The notes: generated by a model from the letters alone, not told the origin. Counted from the stretch's first letter, positions 1 to 10,302 are shown. The stretch: 64,000 nucleotides of DNA from Cellulomonas sp. Leaf395 (GCF_001424125.1 NZ_LMQI01000004.1:372001-436000); one strand, 5' to 3'. A program made the numbers and translations.

Positions 1-435
1 CTGGAGTGTCACGACGTCGGCGAGGAGGCGCGCGGTCGCGGGGTCGCCGAGGTCGGGGACGGCCGGGAGCAGTCCGCGGGCGTCCCGGCCGAGGTCGCGC
101 GCCCGTGCGGCGTCCCCGGACCGCAGAGCGTCGCGACCGCCCGCGAGCAGCGCCTCGGCCTCGACGACGTCGATCCGCAGCCCGTCGGTGGGCAGCCGGT
201 AGCCGCCCGGCGCGGCCTCGATGGCGAACCCCAGCCGCCGCGCGCGCGAGACGAGCGCCTGCACCGCGCCCGCTGCGTCGTCGGGCGGGATGCCCTCCCA
301 CACGTCCTCGACGAGCGCTGCCGACGACACCGCGCGCCCGCGCGCGCCGAGGAGCCCAGCGATCAGGGCCACCAGGCGGTCGCCACGGACGGGCCGACCG
401 TCGACGGCGAGCGCCCCGAGCGTCGTGATCTGCAC
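1..435 (-). CDS. SARP/BTAD-family transcriptional regulator, N-terminal part (runs off window)
   Basis: The minus strand reads open from GTG at 435 to the window edge (145 codons). The protein starts VQITTLGALAVDGRPV, followed by a winged-helix segment with LVEDVWEG and AVQALVSRARR. That is the OmpR-like DNA-binding domain at the start of AfsR/SARP regulators, and the last residues begin the helical BTAD region. Such proteins are transcription activators, often with NTPase and TPR domains that would lie outside the window. The GTG is chosen because the conserved first beta-strand begins there; no clear ribosome site is seen. It is divergent from the nrd operon across a 476-bp gap. The target is unknown. 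Confidence 0.75.
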   Translation of the reverse strand, partial: MQITTLGALAVDGRPVRGDRLVALIAGLLGARGRAVSSAALVEDVWEGIPPDDAAGAVQALVSRARRLGFAIEAAPGGYRLPTDGLRIDVVEAEALLAGGRDALRSGDAARARDLGRDARGLLPAVPDLGDPATARLLADVVTLQ

Positions 436-699
436 GGGAACAGCATCCCGCACGGGCGGGTGGCACCCGTTCGGGTACATGTCGGGCGCGTCTCGCACGA
501 GTGGTTCTGGCGTGTCGCGCACGGCATTCCCGACGTACCGGGCGAGGCGGGTGTGGACTGCCTGTGGAGCACGTTGTGGGCGCCGGACGGCCCTCTGTGG
601 ATGCCTGTGCACGGCAGTGCATCTGCGCTGGTCGGGGGCCGTGTCAGTGGTCGGCGGTAGCCTGGAACTTCTCCACAGGGTGAAGAACGACACGGTTGT

Positions 700-749
700 C
701 ACTACAACCCCTAGTGGTCCGTTGCGTGTGGGACCCCTAGGTGTAGTGT
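700..749 (+). promoter_or_regulatory. Two NrdR-like boxes and probable nrd promoter
   Basis: Two related dyads lie at 700-716 (CACTACAACCCCTAGTG) and, inverted, at 733-749. Their centres are 33 bp apart, about three helical turns, which is the usual arrangement of NrdR boxes before ribonucleotide reductase operons. A possible promoter is TTGCGT (722-727), 16-bp spacer, TAGTGT (744-749), so the second box would cover the -10. NrdR is the ATP/dATP-sensing repressor of nrd genes. Assignment is by position and spacing. No gene is seen in 436-699. Confidence 0.6.
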
Positions 750-911
750 CTAGTCACGACGCAGTGCAGAGAGTTCGGGATCAGGTCGCGGTCAGGTCAT
801 GGTCAGTCTCGGCACCACGCCAGGCCCGGAAGACGGGCCCTTCAGCTTCAGAGAAACAGCTTCGCGATCGCTCCGGGGGGAGCGTGCCGCACAGGACATG
901 GGGAGCCCACG

Positions 912-1157
912 ATGACGATCACCGTCTACAGCAAGCCGGCGTGCGTGCAGTGCAACGCGACGTACCGCGCGCTCGACAAGCTCGACGCGGACTACACGGT
1001 GGTGGACATCAGCGAGGACGCCGACGCGCGTGACTACGTGATGTCGCTCGGCCACCTCCAGGCTCCCGTCGTGATGGTCGACGGGGAGCACTGGTCGGGC
1101 TACCGGCCCGACCGCATCAAGGCGCTGGCCGACCGCCTGGCCGCTGCAGTCGCCTGA
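912..1157 (+). CDS. nrdH: NrdH glutaredoxin-like redoxin
   Basis: This 81-residue protein has the thioredoxin-like fold of NrdH, with the redox motif C-V-Q-C at residues 11-14 and a C-terminal WSGYRPDRI segment typical of the family. It supplies electrons to the class Ib ribonucleotide reductase NrdEF in the cytoplasm, usually reduced by thioredoxin reductase. A GGGGAG sequence lies about 7 nt before the ATG. It is the first gene of nrdHIEF, 111 bp before nrdI, downstream of the NrdR-like boxes. Confidence 0.95.
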   Translation: MTITVYSKPACVQCNATYRALDKLDADYTVVDISEDADARDYVMSLGHLQAPVVMVDGEHWSGYRPDRIKALADRLAAAVA

Positions 1158-1268
1158 CGGACTCCCCGGATCGGCGCCGGTCTCGACACCGCGCCGATCC
1201 GGCGGGCACTCCTGTGCGCCTTGAGCGTCACGCACCACCGCACGACCCGAGGTGAGGGGATCCGGCCG

Positions 1269-1700
1269 ATGAGCTCCGTGGTCTACTTCTCCTCCGCCTC
1301 GGACAACACCCACCGTTTCGTCCAGAAGCTCGGTCTGGCTGCGCAGGGTATGTCGATACATCGCATCCCCCTGTACTCGACTGACCCGTTCCTGCACGCC
1401 TCCGAGCCGTACGTGCTGATCCTGCCGACGTACGGCGGGGGCAACGAGGGTGGCGCAGTACCGAAGCAGGTCATCAAGTTCCTCAACGACGAGGACAACC
1501 GTGCGCTGATCCGCGGCGTGATCGCGGCAGGCAACACGAACTTCGGCGAGGCCTACTGCATCGCAGGGGACATCATCGCGACCAAGTGCCGCGTCCCCTA
1601 CCTGTACGGGTTCGAGCTCATGGGTACCACAGAGGACGTGCACAACGTCCGTGAGGGATTGGGAAGATTTTGGCAACGACAGTCGCAGATACCCGCGTAG
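1269..1700 (+). CDS. nrdI: NrdI flavodoxin-like protein
   Basis: 143 residues. The start [20 protein letters not shown] holds the phosphate-binding loop of NrdI flavodoxins ([10 protein letters not shown]), followed by the family patterns LILPTYGGG and [12 protein letters not shown]. NrdI uses FMN to supply the oxidant that assembles the dimanganese-tyrosyl cofactor of NrdF. The ATG at 1269 is preferred over an upstream GTG because the conserved first strand begins there and a GAGGTGAGGGGA purine stretch precedes it. Its 3' end overlaps nrdE by 31 bp. Confidence 0.95.
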   Translation: MSSVVYFSSASDNTHRFVQKLGLAAQGMSIHRIPLYSTDPFLHASEPYVLILPTYGGGNEGGAVPKQVIKFLNDEDNRALIRGVIAAGNTNFGEAYCIAGDIIATKCRVPYLYGFELMGTTEDVHNVREGLGRFWQRQSQIPA

Positions 1701-3817
1701 AGACGTCTGGCCTGGATTACCACGCCCTCAACGCCATGCTGAACCTGTATGGCGCGAACGGCGAGATCCAGTTCGACAAGGACCGTGAGGCGGCGCGCGC
1801 GTACTTCCTGCAGCACGTCAACCAGAACACGGTCTTCTTCCACGACCTCAACGAGAAGCTCGACTACCTGGTCGAGAACAAGTACTACGACCCCGAGATC
1901 CTCGGGCAGTACGACCGCGCGTTCATCAAGACGCTCTTCGAGTACGCGTACTCCAAGAAGTTCCGCTTCCAGACGTTCCTCGGCGCGTTCAAGTACTACA
2001 CGTCGTACACGCTGAAGACGTTCGACGGGAAGCGGTACCTCGAGCGCTTCGAGGACCGCGTCTGCATGGTCGCCCTCGCGCTCGCGGAGGGGAACCAGGA
2101 CTTCGCGATCTCCCTCGTCGACGAGATCGTGTCCGGCCGCTTCCAGCCCGCCACCCCCACGTTCCTCAACCTCGGCAAGGCGCAGCGCGGTGAGCCCGTC
2201 TCCTGCTTCCTGCTGCGCATCGAGGACAACATGGAGTCGATCGCCCGCGGCATCAACTCCGCCCTGCAGCTGTCCAAGCGCGGCGGCGGCGTGGCGCTCC
2301 TGCTCAGCAACATCCGCGAGCACGGCGCGCCCATCAAGCACATCGAGAACCAGAGCTCCGGCGTCATCCCCGTGATGAAGCTCCTCGAAGACTCCTTCTC
2401 CTACGCCAACCAGCTGGGTGCCCGCCAGGGTGCCGGGGCCGTGTACCTGCACGCGCACCACCCGGACATCTACCGGTTCCTCGACACCAAGCGCGAGAAC
2501 GCCGACGAGAAGATCCGCATCAAGACCCTCTCGCTGGGCGTCGTCATCCCGGACATCACGTTCGAGCTGGCCAAGAAGAACGAGCCCATGTACCTGTTCT
2601 CGCCGTACGACGTCGAGCGCGTGTACGGGGTGCCGTTCGCGGATATCAACGTCACCGAGAAGTACTACGAGATGGTCGACGACGCGCGGATCAAGAAGAC
2701 CAAGATCAGCGCCCGCGAGTTCTTCCAGACGCTCGCCGAGCTGCAGTTCGAGTCCGGCTACCCGTACGTCATGTTCGAGGACACGGTGAACCGGGCCAAC
2801 CCGATCGCCGGCAAGATCACGCACTCGAACCTGTGCTCGGAGATCCTGCAGGTCTCGACGCCGTCGACGTACAACGAGGACCTCTCGTACAAGCACGTCG
2901 GCCGCGACATCTCCTGCAACCTCGGTTCGATGAACATCGCGCTGTCCATGGACTCGCCGGACTTCGGCAAGTCGGTCGAGGTAGCCATCCGGGCACTGAC
3001 GGGCGTCTCCGACCAGACCGACATCGAGTCGGTCCCGTCCATCAAGCGCGCGAACGCCGGCGGGCACGCGATCGGCCTCGGCCAGATGAACCTGCACGGC
3101 TACCTGGCCCGCGAGCGCATCTTCTACGGGTCCGACGAGGGCCTCGACTTCACCAACATCTACTTCTACACGGTGGCGTACCACGCGATCCGCGCCTCGA
3201 ACCTGCTGGCCCAGGAGCGCGGTCGCGCGTTCGACGGCTTCGCGGAGTCGAAGTACGCGACCGGCGAGTACTTCGAGAAGTACATCGAGAAGGAGTGGAA
3301 GCCGAGGACGGCCCGCATCGAGGCGCTGTTCGCCGAGGCCGGGGTGCACGTCCCGACGCAGGACGACTGGCGGTCGCTCGCTGCTCTGGTCAAGGAGCAC
3401 GGCATCTACAACCAGAACCTCCAGGCCGTGCCGCCGACGGGCTCGATCTCGTACATCAACCACTCGACGAGCTCGATCCACCCGATCGCGTCGAAGATCG
3501 AGATCCGCAAGGAGGGCAAGATCGGGCGCGTCTACTACCCGGCGCCCTTCATGACCAACGACAACCTGGAGTACTACCAGGACGCGTACGAGATCGGCTA
3601 CGAGAAGGTCATCGACACCTACGCCGAGGCCACGCAGCACGTCGACCAGGGCCTGTCGCTGACCCTGTTCTTCAAGGACACGGCCACCACCCGTGACCTG
3701 AACAAGGCGCAGATCTACGCCTGGCGCAAGGGCATCAAGACGATCTACTACATCCGCCTGCGCCAGCTCGCGCTGGAGGGGACGGAGGTGGAGGGTTGCG
3801 TCAGTTGCATGTTGTAG
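1670..3817 (+). CDS. nrdE: Class Ib ribonucleoside-diphosphate reductase, large subunit NrdE
   Basis: 715 residues, the normal NrdE length. It reduces ribonucleoside diphosphates to deoxyribonucleotides. Visible active-site elements are the first redox cysteine in [12 protein letters not shown], the N-x-C-x-E triad in SNLCSEI, the second redox cysteine in [10 protein letters not shown] and the C-terminal shuttle pair GCVSCML. It lacks the N-terminal ATP cone of class Ia, as expected. The best start is TTG at 1670, inside the end of nrdI, because conserved residues ([12 protein letters not shown]) lie before the first ATG at 1738. It is therefore probably translationally coupled to nrdI. Confidence 0.95.
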   Translation: MATTVADTRVETSGLDYHALNAMLNLYGANGEIQFDKDREAARAYFLQHVNQNTVFFHDLNEKLDYLVENKYYDPEILGQYDRAFIKTLFEYAYSKKFRFQTFLGAFKYYTSYTLKTFDGKRYLERFEDRVCMVALALAEGNQDFAISLVDEIVSGRFQPATPTFLNLGKAQRGEPVSCFLLRIEDNMESIARGINSALQLSKRGGGVALLLSNIREHGAPIKHIENQSSGVIPVMKLLEDSFSYANQLGARQGAGAVYLHAHHPDIYRFLDTKRENADEKIRIKTLSLGVVIPDITFELAKKNEPMYLFSPYDVERVYGVPFADINVTEKYYEMVDDARIKKTKISAREFFQTLAELQFESGYPYVMFEDTVNRANPIAGKITHSNLCSEILQVSTPSTYNEDLSYKHVGRDISCNLGSMNIALSMDSPDFGKSVEVAIRALTGVSDQTDIESVPSIKRANAGGHAIGLGQMNLHGYLARERIFYGSDEGLDFTNIYFYTVAYHAIRASNLLAQERGRAFDGFAESKYATGEYFEKYIEKEWKPRTARIEALFAEAGVHVPTQDDWRSLAALVKEHGIYNQNLQAVPPTGSISYINHSTSSIHPIASKIEIRKEGKIGRVYYPAPFMTNDNLEYYQDAYEIGYEKVIDTYAEATQHVDQGLSLTLFFKDTATTRDLNKAQIYAWRKGIKTIYYIRLRQLALEGTEVEGCVSCML

Positions 3818-3850
3818 CGCCTCTGACCTGCGGTTTTATCCGAATCTTGA

Positions 3851-4937
<1,087 letters not shown>

Positions 4938-5002
4938 CGACCCGACGCTCGACCTTGTCCGACGCACGGCTCGCATGTCACGGCGCTCGGGGTGCGGTGG
5001 CG

Positions 5003-5779
5003 TCACAGGTCGGGCAGCGCCCCTCGGCTGAGGTTCGTCACGGTCGCTGTCATCGCGCGGGCGCGATCGGACGCGAGGAACGCGACCACGTCTCCGAGCG
5101 CGCCGAGCGAGAGCTCCTCGGCGAGCAGCGCCCCCGGCACGCCCAGGCCACCGGCCATCGCTTCTTCCAGCGTCGAGCCCCGTGCCTGCGCGGCGCGTGA
5201 CCACATCGCCGCCGCGTGCGACCCGTGGGCGACCGACCCGGGGATGGCGTCGGGCCGGACGCACACCACGCGGACGCCGCTCGGACCGACCTCGGAGGCG
5301 AGCTGACGCGCGAACGCCTCGACCGCAGCGCAGGCGGGACCGAAGCCGTCGGACGGCAGCCCGACCCGCGCAGCGGTCGTCGACAGGACGACGATGACGC
5401 CACCGCCGGCCGCGGCCATGTGCCGTGCCGCAGTGGTCGCCGTGACGAACTGCGTGGTGGCGACGGCCACGATGGGTCGGAGGTAGTCGTCGACCGCGAG
5501 GTCGCGCAGCGGAACTCCCTGGACGTGGTCGGCGCCGACGGCGTTCACGGCGATGTCGACCCGGCCGACGTCGGCCAGGTGTGCATCGACAGCTCCCGGG
5601 TCTGTGGCGTCGACCTGCGCCGCGGTCCCGCCGACCTCGGCGGCGAGCACCTCCAGCGGTGCGAGCGTCCGGCCCGTGACGTGCACGGTGGCGCCGTCGC
5701 GTGCCAGTGCCCGGACGATCGCGCTGCCGAGGGCACCCGCTGCGCCGTGCACGACCGCGACCGACCCGTTCAGCTCCAT
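5003..5779 (-). CDS. Short-chain dehydrogenase/reductase-like protein lacking the catalytic Tyr and Lys
   Basis: 258 residues with the Rossmann nucleotide-binding start VVHGAAGALGSAI (G-x3-G-x-G-like) and the N-A-V-G element of SDR enzymes. The SDR serine is present (VLSTTAARVG). Thirteen residues later, where Tyr is expected, there is Phe, and four beyond, where Lys is expected, there is Cys (F-G-P-A-C). The usual hydride-transfer triad is therefore incomplete, and the protein may bind NAD(P) without classic catalysis. ATG 5779 begins directly at the first strand (MELNGSVAVV). It converges on nrdF. Substrate unknown. Confidence 0.8.
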   Translation of the reverse strand: MELNGSVAVVHGAAGALGSAIVRALARDGATVHVTGRTLAPLEVLAAEVGGTAAQVDATDPGAVDAHLADVGRVDIAVNAVGADHVQGVPLRDLAVDDYLRPIVAVATTQFVTATTAARHMAAAGGGVIVVLSTTAARVGLPSDGFGPACAAVEAFARQLASEVGPSGVRVVCVRPDAIPGSVAHGSHAAAMWSRAAQARGSTLEEAMAGGLGVPGALLAEELSLGALGDVVAFLASDRARAMTATVTNLSRGALPDL

Positions 5780-5976
5780 GGCGAACCCCGTCCTCACCCC
5801 GCACGGGGTGCTCAGCACGATGACGCGCGAGAAGACCGCACATCGACAACGCGACGACCACGCTGCTGGGACGGGTCTGAGCTGCGGGTAAGCCAGGCCT
5901 TCCTTTCTAGGCAGGGTCCGGGGACGGGTCTACCGTCGACTGGAACAGGCCACACCCCGCCCCCACGGAGGTCGAC

Positions 5977-6276
5977 ATGAGCACCCTGATGGACATGCCC
6001 GCAGTCGCCGAGTGTTCGGTCGCCGGCTGCTCGTACAACGACCACTCGCACTGCCACGCCGCCGCCGTGAACATCGGTGGCGCCACGGGCGACGCGCAGT
6101 GCACCACGTTCTTCCCGCTCGGCACCAAGGGCGGGCTCGACAAGGTGATCACGCACGTCGGTGCCTGCCAGCGCGCCGAGTGCGTGCACAACACGTCGCT
6201 CGAGTGCACCGCGGAGTCCATCCGCGTCGGTGCCGGCCACGAAGAGGCCGACTGCCTCACGTTCAGCCCGCGCTGA
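5977..6276 (+). CDS. DUF1540 cysteine-rich protein
   Basis: 99 residues with two copies of the DUF1540 pattern: CSVAGCSYNDHSHCHAAAVNI near the N-terminus and CQRAECVHNTSLECTAESIRV near the C-terminus, each rich in Cys with a His or Asn. This looks like a small metal-binding domain. GGAGG stands 8 nt before the ATG. It is divergent from the SDR-like gene and convergent with the phosphotransferase gene; a long shared hairpin follows it. The molecular role is not known. Confidence 0.85.
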   Translation: MSTLMDMPAVAECSVAGCSYNDHSHCHAAAVNIGGATGDAQCTTFFPLGTKGGLDKVITHVGACQRAECVHNTSLECTAESIRVGAGHEEADCLTFSPR

Positions 6277-6286
6277 CCCTCCCGGA

Positions 6287-6327
6287 ACGACGACGGCCGC
6301 CCGGCTGACCGGGGCGGCCGTCGTCGT
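6287..6327. terminator. Bidirectional terminator hairpin
   Basis: ACGACGACGGCCGCC (6287-6301) pairs with GGCGGCCGTCGTCGT (6313-6327), a 15-bp perfect stem between the convergent DUF1540 gene and the phosphotransferase gene. It could end both transcripts. Confidence 0.8.
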
Positions 6328-6336
6328 GCGTGGGAC

Positions 6337-7227
6337 TCAGGGGTGCGCGGTGACGTCGACGAGGTCCCCCACGAGGACCGCGGCCGCGGGGACGAGCTCC
6401 CGCTCGCCGGGCACCAGTGACGGGTCGAGAGCGCGCAGCTCAGCAGCCTCGGCCAGTGCGACGAGCGGGTCGATGTCGGTCGCCACCAGGAACGCGGCGA
6501 GCAGAGCCCGGGCCGCCTGCGAGTAGACGCCACCGGCGTCGACCGCGACCTCCGCGATGATCAGGGCGGTCAGCGACACGTCGAGCTCCGCGGTGCCGGC
6601 GCGGGCGTTGGCCCAGTCGACCAGCGCAGGTCCGTGGCTCTCGGTGAGGAACACGTTGCCGGGGTGCAGGTCGAGGTGGACGACGACGGGTCCGGACGAG
6701 ACCTGTGGCCACGCCTCGCGCTCGTTCGGTCCCCACCCGTCGGGCGCCGGGATCGCGTGCAGGCGGGTGTGCAGGTCGTGCATGATGCCGGCCGCGTCGG
6801 ACAGCGAGACCTCGCCGGCCCCGAGCGCCTGCAGGAGGGTCGGGCCATGCAGACGCTCCATGACCAGGTCGGGTCCGCTCGCCTGGAGCACGGCCGGCGC
6901 TGGGAAGCCGTGCGCGACGACATGCCGCAGCAGGTGGACCTCGGAGGAGGCGTCGCCGCCGGAGCGGTAGCGGCGCAGGACGTGCAGGTCGTCGAGGGCG
7001 AACACGTCGGCGGTCGCGCCGGAGGCGAGGATGGGGCCCGGTTCGGTCGAGGCGGCCAGCGCCGCGTCGACAGGCGGGAGCGGGTGGTCGATCGAGGCGG
7101 CCGCACGGCGGTCGGGCTGCGTCGGGAGACCTGGTGCGGGTTCGTGCGAGTACGACTCAGCGATCTCAGCCGCCCTTCGTTCAGAAGGCGTCGTGGGGTC
7201 GCTCGGAGCAAGTCCAGCGGAGTTCAT
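6337..7227 (-). CDS. Aminoglycoside/choline-kinase-fold phosphotransferase
   Basis: 296 residues. The catalytic Brenner motif HLDLHPGNV and the metal-binding LVDWANA that follows are both present, as are LVMERLHG (hinge) and an ATP-lobe LHVLRRYRS. These place it in the APH/choline kinase superfamily, which phosphorylates small hydroxyl compounds. The first about 60 residues are Pro/Ala-rich and not conserved, so translation may begin later. Chromosomal context gives no substrate; an antibiotic-resistance role should not be assumed. Confidence 0.8.
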   Translation of the reverse strand: MNSAGLAPSDPTTPSERRAAEIAESYSHEPAPGLPTQPDRRAAASIDHPLPPVDAALAASTEPGPILASGATADVFALDDLHVLRRYRSGGDASSEVHLLRHVVAHGFPAPAVLQASGPDLVMERLHGPTLLQALGAGEVSLSDAAGIMHDLHTRLHAIPAPDGWGPNEREAWPQVSSGPVVVHLDLHPGNVFLTESHGPALVDWANARAGTAELDVSLTALIIAEVAVDAGGVYSQAARALLAAFLVATDIDPLVALAEAAELRALDPSLVPGERELVPAAAVLVGDLVDVTAHP

Positions 7228-7327
7228 GGATCGACGGTAGACGCATTCGCCCGAGATGTCCCCTGACTGCTACCAGGAAGTCCCTGACCTGCGCTTTACC
7301 CGCCGGACACCTGTTGCCGATCGCCGA

Positions 7328-8146
7328 TCAGGGTCGGGCGACCCGGTCCAGCATCCGCAGCGCCTGCTCGTGGGTGGTCGGGAGCGGCTCGACCCAGACG
7401 CGGACCGGCTGACGCACCGACGAGCGGACCTTCAGGAGCTCGCACCGGCGGGCGATCTCCCGGTGGAGGGCCTCGAGCGGCGGGTGCGGGTCCTCGTTCG
7501 CGCGGGCGAGGACGGCGAAGACGCCACCGCCCAGTGTCGCCATGGGGTGCCCGTCGCCGTAGGTGTCGGTCATGGCGGCTCCGACCGCTGCGGACCGGGC
7601 GGCCCGGGTGAACGGGTCGACGTCCCCGGTGGCCACGTCGATGATCACCAGGTGGTGCCCGACCTCGGCGACGCTCCGTGCGCGCTGGGTGGGCAGCGCC
7701 GCGTCGCGGTAGGTCTCCGCGAGTCGGAGCGCCAGGTACTGCCGGCTGGGCAGTCCTGACTCGGGGTCCAGCGCGGCGCCGGTGACGACGGCGCCGGCCT
7801 GGGCATCGGCCCAGCCCTCGCACAGCGCCCTCGTGACCGCCATCGGCGGCTCGGCGGCGCCGAGGGTGCGGTACAGGCAGGCCAGGTCGTCGAGGGTCTC
7901 GCCGATCCCGACGCCGTCGTAGCCCCGGGCGGCGCCCAGCTCGGTGGCGGCGCCCACGGCGTCCCCTGAGGAGAGCAGCGCGAGCGCCAGTGCGTCGACG
8001 GCCGGGTGGTACCAGTCCGAGGGCCGCCGCCACACCGAACCGACGCTCTCGTCGCGCCAGCGTTCCCGGAGCGTCGCGGGCATCGCGTCCATCGGAACAG
8101 GGCCCGAGACGGCCGGCTGCGCGGCGGTGTGGGACCCGTGGTTCAT
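7328..8146 (-). CDS. Degenerate GGDEF-domain protein
   Basis: 272 residues from ATG 8146. The C-terminal half follows the GGDEF domain layout: D-P-E-S-G-L-P-S-R-Q-Y replaces the usual D-x-L-T-G-L-x-N-R, and HHLVIIDV and GDGHPMATLGGGVFAVLAR follow. The signature is G-G-G-V-F instead of GG(D/E)EF, so diguanylate cyclase activity is unlikely. The N-terminal half is helical and Ala-rich with no known domain. It is divergent from the sigma factor at 8293 across 146 bp that contain an inverted repeat. It may be a c-di-GMP-related sensor or a retired enzyme. Confidence 0.65.
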   Translation of the reverse strand: MNHGSHTAAQPAVSGPVPMDAMPATLRERWRDESVGSVWRRPSDWYHPAVDALALALLSSGDAVGAATELGAARGYDGVGIGETLDDLACLYRTLGAAEPPMAVTRALCEGWADAQAGAVVTGAALDPESGLPSRQYLALRLAETYRDAALPTQRARSVAEVGHHLVIIDVATGDVDPFTRAARSAAVGAAMTDTYGDGHPMATLGGGVFAVLARANEDPHPPLEALHREIARRCELLKVRSSVRQPVRVWVEPLPTTHEQALRMLDRVARP

Positions 8147-8192
8147 CGTCACGCCGGATGAGAGGCCAACACCTGTCGGGTGTGACGCCACT

Positions 8193-8210
8193 CGGGTGAC
8201 TTTTCACCCG
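8193..8210. promoter_or_regulatory. Inverted repeat between divergent GGDEF-like and sigma-factor genes
   Basis: CGGGTGA (8193-8199) and TCACCCG (8204-8210) form a 7-4-7 dyad in the divergent intergenic region, preceded by a related CGGGTGTGA at 8178. A dyad here is a candidate operator for either gene; no regulator is identified. Confidence 0.4.
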
Positions 8211-8292
8211 ACGAGTTTTCGCACCGCTTATGCGGAAACGCCGGATATGGCAGGCTGTGCCCCCGGACGAGTATTGCCGACGGGAGCCGTTC

Positions 8293-10302
8293 GTGTCAGC
8301 GAGCACGCAGCTGGACAGCGGTGTCACGGGCGACGCGGAGCTGATCGCTACCGCGCGCTCCGGAGACGCGGCTGCCATCGGCGCGCTCTACGAGCGGCAC
8401 GCGGGCGCCGCCTGGGTCGTCGCACGGCAGTACTCGGACTCCCCGACGGACGCGGACGACGTCGTCGCGGACTCGTTCGCGGCCGTCTTCGGTGCGATCG
8501 AGCGGGGCAAGGGACCCGAGTCGGCGTTCCGTGCGTACCTCTTCACTGTGGTGCGACGCGTGGCGGGGCTGCGCCGTGAGAAGAACCGCCGCGTCCGGCC
8601 GACGGACGACATCGCTGTGCTCGAGGCGGGCACCGCTCTGGCGGGCACCGCGGAGGAGCCCGCGCTGGCCGGCTTCGAGCGCGGGGTCGTCGCGCGAGCG
8701 TTCCACTCGCTGCCCGAACGGTGGCAGGCGGTCCTCTGGCACACCGAGGTCGAGGGCCTGACGCCGGCGGAGATCGCGCCCATCCTCGGGCTGACCGCCA
8801 ACGGCGTTGCCGCCCTGGCGTACCGGGCGCGGGAGGGCTTGCGGCAGGCCTACCTCCAGCAGCACCTTCAGGATCCCCTCGACGAGGGTTGCCGGACCGT
8901 CGCCGGCAAGCTCGGCGCCTACGTCCGCGGCGGACTGGGCACGCGGGAGACCGGGCAGGTCGAGGCGCACCTCGAGGACTGCGGCACGTGCCGCGGCCTG
9001 CTGCTCGAGCTGGGTGACGTCAACCACGGCATGCGCGCCGTCATCGCGCCCCTCGTGCTCGGCGTGCTCGGGCTGGGCGCACTCGGTGTCGCCCTGCCTG
9101 TGGGCGGCGGTCTGGCGGCCGGTGCCGCAGCGGCGTCTGCGGCGGGTGTCGCCGGAGCCGGCGCCGGCGGCGTCGCTGTTGGCGGCACGACCGCGGCGGG
9201 TGCTGCGGCGACGACCGGAACCGTCACTGCGGCGACGACCGGAACGGTCACTGCGGCGACGACCGGAACGGTCACTGCGGCGACGACCGGAACCGTCGCT
9301 GCGGCGACGACCGGAACCGCCGCTGCGACGACCGTCGCCGCGGTCGGTGCCGGAGCGGCGGGTGCTGCGGCTGCGGTCGGTGCCGGAGCGGCCGGTGGTG
9401 CGGCCGCAGCCGGCGGGGTGGCGGCGGTCCTGGCAGCGATCCCGATGGGTGTTGCCGCGGCGGTGGCGGGCGGCGTGACACTCGCTGCGGTGGCCACGGT
9501 CGGCATCACCACTCTGCTGGGCCCCCCGGACGAGGCGACGGCCGCCGCGCCGGAGCCGACCTCCAGCGAGTCCCCCAGCAGCACCGCCGAGCCGTCGACC
9601 AGCGCCGGCGCGGTCGCGACACCGCAGCCGACCGACATCCCGACGGCCGAGCCCAGCGACCTGCTTGCGGACGACCTCGTCGTCCTGGACGAGGAGGACG
9701 CCGCCACCAGTGCGGACGGGGTCGACGACGTCACGGCCGACAGCCCCGAGGGCACCGGCACCACCCTGGCCGACCCCGACGTCTTGACTGACCCCGTCGT
9801 TCCGGCGGCTCCCGAGGTCCCGGTGGACCCGCCGGCGCCTGCGCCGGTCGACGCTGTGGCACCGGTGCTCAGCCTGGACGAGGGCGATCCCCATGTCTGG
9901 CTGGGCGGCGGTACGGGGACCGTGTCGTTCACGGTGCGCGCGAGCGGCGCCGACGCGGTGGGTACGCGGGCGACGCTGACACTGCCGGTCAACCTGCGGG
10001 CGAACCTCGCCGCCGGGGCGTCGCCGGCGAACGCGTGCACCGAGTCGGCGAACCGGCGGACCGTGGTCTGCGACCTGACGACGGTGACGGCCGGTTCGAC
10101 GGTGCTGGTCTCCGTCAGCGTCGTGTCGGTGGGCAATGCGCGGGGCACTGTGTCGGTCGCCGTGGAGGCTGTGGGCGCATCGGCGCAGGGGGCGAGCGAG
10201 GTCCCGACGTCGTCGGCCGGGCTGGACGTACCCGACAGTGCCACCCACGCGACCGAGAGCCGCGCTGCCGATCGCGTTCCAGTTCGCGGCCGACGCGACT
10301 GA
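8293..10302 (+). CDS. ECF-type sigma factor fused to zinc-finger/membrane anti-sigma-like and extracellular regions
   Basis: 669 residues from GTG 8293 (GGGAG 9 nt upstream). Residues about 15-190 are an ECF sigma factor: region 2 (AIGALYERHAGAAWVVARQY, DADDVVADSF) and region 4 (LPERWQAVLWHTEVEG, HTH LTPAEIAPILGL). An anti-sigma zinc-finger pattern follows, H226-x3-C230-x2-C233, then a membrane stretch at about 250-275, an Ala/Gly/Thr-rich linker with five identical-length repeats, a second hydrophobic segment, an acidic Ser/Thr/Pro region, and a DUF11-like beta domain (VSFTVRASG..TLPVNL..VVCDLTTV). Sigma factor and membrane anchor in one chain would need proteolysis or conformational release. 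What it senses is unknown. Confidence 0.85.
   Translation: MSASTQLDSGVTGDAELIATARSGDAAAIGALYERHAGAAWVVARQYSDSPTDADDVVADSFAAVFGAIERGKGPESAFRAYLFTVVRRVAGLRREKNRRVRPTDDIAVLEAGTALAGTAEEPALAGFERGVVARAFHSLPERWQAVLWHTEVEGLTPAEIAPILGLTANGVAALAYRAREGLRQAYLQQHLQDPLDEGCRTVAGKLGAYVRGGLGTRETGQVEAHLEDCGTCRGLLLELGDVNHGMRAVIAPLVLGVLGLGALGVALPVGGGLAAGAAAASAAGVAGAGAGGVAVGGTTAAGAAATTGTVTAATTGTVTAATTGTVTAATTGTVAAATTGTAAATTVAAVGAGAAGAAAAVGAGAAGGAAAAGGVAAVLAAIPMGVAAAVAGGVTLAAVATVGITTLLGPPDEATAAAPEPTSSESPSSTAEPSTSAGAVATPQPTDIPTAEPSDLLADDLVVLDEEDAATSADGVDDVTADSPEGTGTTLADPDVLTDPVVPAAPEVPVDPPAPAPVDAVAPVLSLDEGDPHVWLGGGTGTVSFTVRASGADAVGTRATLTLPVNLRANLAAGASPANACTESANRRTVVCDLTTVTAGSTVLVSVSVVSVGNARGTVSVAVEAVGASAQGASEVPTSSAGLDVPDSATHATESRAADRVPVRGRRD
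9205..9324 (+). repeat. Five tandem 24-bp repeats inside the sigma/anti-sigma gene
   Basis: Five consecutive 24-bp units begin at 9205, 9229, 9253, 9277 and 9301. They encode repeats of A-A-T-T-G-T-V-T and change at only a few third positions. The near-identity suggests recent expansion by slippage or unequal crossing over. The array lies in the linker after the first membrane segment, so copy number could change linker length without altering the frame. Confidence 0.9.

Noticed and set aside
460..683. Small plus-strand frames upstream of nrdH
   Set aside because: They have no ribosome site or recognisable protein pattern and overlap the regulatory region.
1598..3640. Long minus-strand frame opposite nrdE
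   Set aside because: It is a shadow of nrdE, which has all reductase motifs; no independent domain is seen in the minus frame.
6337..7227. Aminoglycoside resistance gene
   Set aside because: The kinase fold is clear, but nothing shows aminoglycoside specificity, and the gene is in ordinary chromosomal context.
9205..9324. Regular short repeats that might suggest a CRISPR array
   Set aside because: Units are adjacent without spacers, in frame, and encode a Thr/Ala linker. No cas genes are present.
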